Positions 51,160 through 53,239 of a stretch of 53,239 bases of DNA are shown in pieces. Source of the stretch: Lachnospiraceae bacterium (GTDB taxonomy: Bacteria; Bacillota; Clostridia; Lachnospirales; Lachnospiraceae); NCBI GenBank assembly GCA_910575475.1, contig CAJTGD010000039.1, forward strand, positions 1 to 53,239, given 5' to 3'. The notes below the pieces were generated by a model, which searched no databases, had not been told where the DNA came from, and was given only the letters and a program-made list of their open reading frames with translations. The translations under genes and the position numbers were made by a program. How positions within the stretch are numbered: the first letter of the stretch is position 1; every line of letters starts with the position of its first letter.

Positions 51160-51644
51160 TTTCTTTTTTGGAAATAAGGAGTCAAAAAACAGGACTGCTG
51201 CCTCTGTTTTACAAAACTCCAGTGTTTCATGCTTTTCACAACATGGAAGAACTAAAGGAAGAAGTCTACAAAAAAACGCAAAAACTCTTTGAAGAAACCA
51301 TGCTGCAACAGCCCTCTGATACAGAAATCCCCTATTTTTTAAGCATGGGACTAAAGTATGTGGAACTGGCTCAAAATGAAAAAAATCTGTTTCATCTTCT
51401 ATGTATGTCAGATAGCGTAACAAGACTTGAAAGCCTTTACGATCTGGCTAAGCACGTTCCTATCCCGATTGAACCGGAAGTGTTTGTGAAAACTTGGATA
51501 TTTACACATGGTATAGCAACGATTGTTTCTACGAACACAACGAACATTGCCCCCGAAGAAATAAGACAGTTACTTACAGAAGCATGTGCCAGTTTCAAAT
51601 TATATCACAATGAAAACAATGGAGGTTCGGCAAATGAAACATAA
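51144..51644 (+). pseudogene. TetR-type regulator lacking its DNA-binding domain
   Basis: From about residue 28 (VFHAFHNMEELKEEVYKK) the frame resembles the dimerisation domain of TetR/AcrR regulators after the helix-turn-helix. The N-terminal HTH is absent; a TTG start without a ribosome binding site opens the frame. It is therefore a remnant. Confidence 0.5.
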
Positions 51645-52126
51645 GAATATGTGCTATGATAACCGCTATAAATATAAACTGAATATGCTGGAACCGGGAC
51701 TTATCATGACGAAGATCATAGGGGTACTATTTGTAACTGGCATTTTATTTTGGGCAACAGGATTATGAAGAAATACTGACTGTATGCAAACAACAGAGTG
51801 TTACGGTAAACGACTGGCTGATTGCAAAGATGATGTTGGAAGGGAATACAAATAAGGTGGTTATTGCAGCCGATATCCGCAATCAGACAAAATGCTACAA
51901 ACAAGGGGCAATGGGAAATTATTCTACTGCTTTTAGCGTTTCCGTAAAAAAGAACGAGGAAAATGTTAGTTATAGCATTACCAATTTAGAAAAATTTCAA
52001 AGTAATATCATTGCAGAAGCTGTTTTTATACCACCTGCTTCACCTGCCAACAAAAAACCCTGGGGGGTTCTAACGGTGAATAGTCATATGAAAATATGTA
52101 CGTCAAATTTCATTGCAGAAAGGTAA
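51634..52126 (+). pseudogene. Decayed acyltransferase/condensation-domain-like gene
   Basis: ATG 51634 has a strong GGAGG site and opens MKHKNMCYDNRYKYKLNMLE to a stop at 51768. A second frame then reads EEILTVCKQQSVTVNDWLIA, IIAADIRNQTKCYKQGAMGN and YSTAFSVSVK, similar to the ends of acyltransferase or condensation-like domains. The parts are joined by a deletion and frame change, so no product is made. The similarity is weak. Confidence 0.4.
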
Positions 52127-52413
52127 TATTCTAATTGGTGACATGAAGCTCTCCTTTTTTATAATTTTCTTTATCTGTCCATATGTATTTCCACAAGGTG
52201 GAACTTCACCGGTGGAACTTTTTCTGCGGGAGTCATTGTGCGCTATTGCTAAATTTCATGAATTCCAGTAAAATAGGAATATATTTGCCAGGAACTGCTA
52301 CCCCCTGTACGGTTAGATCATCACAGTACGGTTCCAAACGGCACCAGACGTGTCTGTGGTCTGTCATTCTAAACCGTTACAGATTATGATAATTAAAGAA
52401 GGAAGTGTACTCT
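52127..52413. other. Intergenic stretch before the GntR gene
   Basis: Short direct repeats of GGTGGAACTT (52197 and 52211 area) and CTGTACGGTT/CAGTACGGTT (near 52306 and 52324) occur. No gene or clear promoter is seen. Confidence 0.35.
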
Positions 52414-53079
52414 ATGACTTTAAATAAATCCACTCTCTCCGAACAAATCTATCAGATTCTCCGCTCAGATATCCTGAACCAGCGAATCCCTCTGGGGACA
52501 AGGCTGACCCTGAAAAATCTGAAGGAGCAGTTCGGGGTCAGTTCCACTCCCATCCGTGAGGCGCTCACCCGGCTCACGGAAGAAGGGCTGGTCAATCATT
52601 ATTCGAATATCGGGGTAAATGTGATCTCCCTGACGGAAAAGGACCTGACAGAGCTGTATCAGTTTATGGGGGATCTGGATCGCCTGGCAATCCTGTATTC
52701 CGCGGAGCACCCGGCCCAGGAGCAGATCTGCCGGGAGCTGGAAGGGGTACTCTCTGTTACAAATGCCATTGAATCGAAGGGCGCCCTGCTGCCGGAGGAT
52801 ATCCCGGAATGGATCGAGCATTCCGACCGCTTTCATCTTATATTCTATGACTACTGCAGGAATCAGAGACTGGCCCTGGCGGCTGAAAAGCTGAGAAGCC
52901 AGCTTACGATTTTTTCCAATATTTATGAAACGGAGCCGCAGCCCCAGAGACAGATCAACCAGATGCACTCCCGGATCTGGGATGCTTACCGCCGGAAGGC
53001 TTATGCCCAGGCCGGCGATCTGATGAAGCAGCATCTTGAGGATTCCTTGCTGTATGCAAAGCAATGTTTAGTGAACTGA
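52414..53079 (+). CDS. GntR family regulator with FCD domain
   Basis: The 221-residue protein has the GntR winged helix (LSEQIYQILRSDILNQRIPLG, GVSSTPIREALTRLTEEGLV) and an all-helical FCD effector domain (about 80-215) with possible metal ligands D, H and H (HSDRFH, HSRIWDAY, KQHLEDS). ATG 52414 follows AAGGAAGTG; a GTG at 52405 overlaps the site. FCD members sense organic acids or amino sugars. It may control the divergent M42/Dpp unit 1.3 kb away, but the remnants between them make this uncertain. Confidence 0.88.
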   Translation: MTLNKSTLSEQIYQILRSDILNQRIPLGTRLTLKNLKEQFGVSSTPIREALTRLTEEGLVNHYSNIGVNVISLTEKDLTELYQFMGDLDRLAILYSAEHPAQEQICRELEGVLSVTNAIESKGALLPEDIPEWIEHSDRFHLIFYDYCRNQRLALAAEKLRSQLTIFSNIYETEPQPQRQINQMHSRIWDAYRRKAYAQAGDLMKQHLEDSLLYAKQCLVN

Positions 53080-53096
53080 CCGCATGATACCGCAGC

Positions 53097-53113
53097 TTTA
53101 TTGGCCGGATGCC
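53097..53113 (-). repeat. Structured repeat core (family member 4)
   Basis: The minus-strand GGCATCCGGCCAATAAA matches the core at 11146-11162 (one difference). Adjacent GGCCGG...CCGGCC arms make a hairpin. It lies just after the GntR gene; the bases to the end of the window show no gene. Confidence 0.5.
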
Positions 53114-53239
53114 GTTACTGTGAGCGCCCGGCCAGGGTGTGAACCAATGTCATTTACTTAAGGAAAATTCTGCTTAAAAAGCAAATCTTTCCTTTTTCTA
53201 CCAGCAACTCAAATTTTTATTCTTTTTTTATAATTTAAC

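Noticed and set aside
1..53239. tRNA, rRNA or CRISPR array
   Set aside because: No cloverleaf, rRNA-like stretch or regularly spaced direct repeats were seen by eye; only a dedicated tRNA scan would exclude tRNAs firmly.

Overview
The window looks like a chromosomal segment of an anaerobic, low-to-mid GC Firmicute, most probably a gut Lachnospiraceae (Clostridia). This rests on strong AGGAGG-type ribosome binding sites, an EFR1-type flavodoxin/ferredoxin, aldo/keto reductase and flavoprotein genes linked to Fe-S ferredoxin domains, GH3 beta-glucosidases with Lachnospiraceae-like architecture, an ECF transporter, and abundant decayed conjugative and TA debris. That is a judgement from protein families, not a database result. 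From about 4.6 kb to 51 kb almost all genes are on the minus strand.

Layout. 0.2-1.5 kb: EFR1 ferredoxin and a divergent Rrf2 regulator, sharing a control region with two near-perfect sigma-70 promoters and three copies of one half-site. 2.0-2.5 kb: a DinJ/YafQ-type toxin-antitoxin pair. 2.8-4.4 kb: a chemoreceptor with a clear terminator. 4.6-10.8 kb (minus): two GH3 glycosidases (one cytoplasmic with a C-terminal extension, one membrane-anchored with the two GH3 domains in swapped order) plus a GtrA-like membrane protein. 11.0-15.7 kb: structured repeats, an XRE regulator with a small membrane protein, then a degenerate mobile island (relaxase pieces, transposase end, cysteine-rich VLP fragment, DUF3267 protease-like protein, and a group II intron with a dead reverse transcriptase). 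15.7-18.5 kb: an unknown protein with its own operator, then a LytTR/GHKL two-component pair. 18.5-19.8 kb: an AAA-ATPase/nuclease pseudogene. 20.1-24.2 kb: a DUF3737 operon, an abiE locus with a broken toxin, and a LysR regulator. 24.2-33.6 kb: aldo/keto reductase, a collapsed two-component/ABC cluster, an unknown 377-aa protein, a DUF4143 ATPase, and an intact ABC/FtsX exporter pair. 33.7-39.2 kb: one complete transcription unit (promoter to terminator) with nucleoside hydrolase, SAM hydrolase and an ECF transporter (S, fused A-A', T). 39.2-42.2 kb: Gfo/Idh/MocA oxidoreductase, a truncated RecF-like ATPase, a TlpA lipoprotein and a truncated O6-methylguanine methyltransferase. 42.2-51.1 kb: a second complete unit with M42 aminopeptidase, a five-gene Dpp/Opp ABC importer, a fumarate-reductase-like flavoprotein and a ferredoxin. 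51.1-53.1 kb: decayed TetR and acyltransferase-like remnants, then a GntR/FCD regulator.

Three gene sets look functionally coherent: (i) the GH3-GH3-GtrA cluster, perhaps acting on a glucosylated lipid or surface glycan; (ii) the nucleoside hydrolase/SAM hydrolase/ECF unit, perhaps salvaging adenosine or a related nucleoside or base; (iii) the M42/Dpp/flavoprotein/ferredoxin unit, perhaps importing a peptide-like or conjugated substrate and then reducing it. A second theme is decay by internal deletion: at least five genes have lost their catalytic core while the flanking parts remain. No tRNA, rRNA or CRISPR array was seen.
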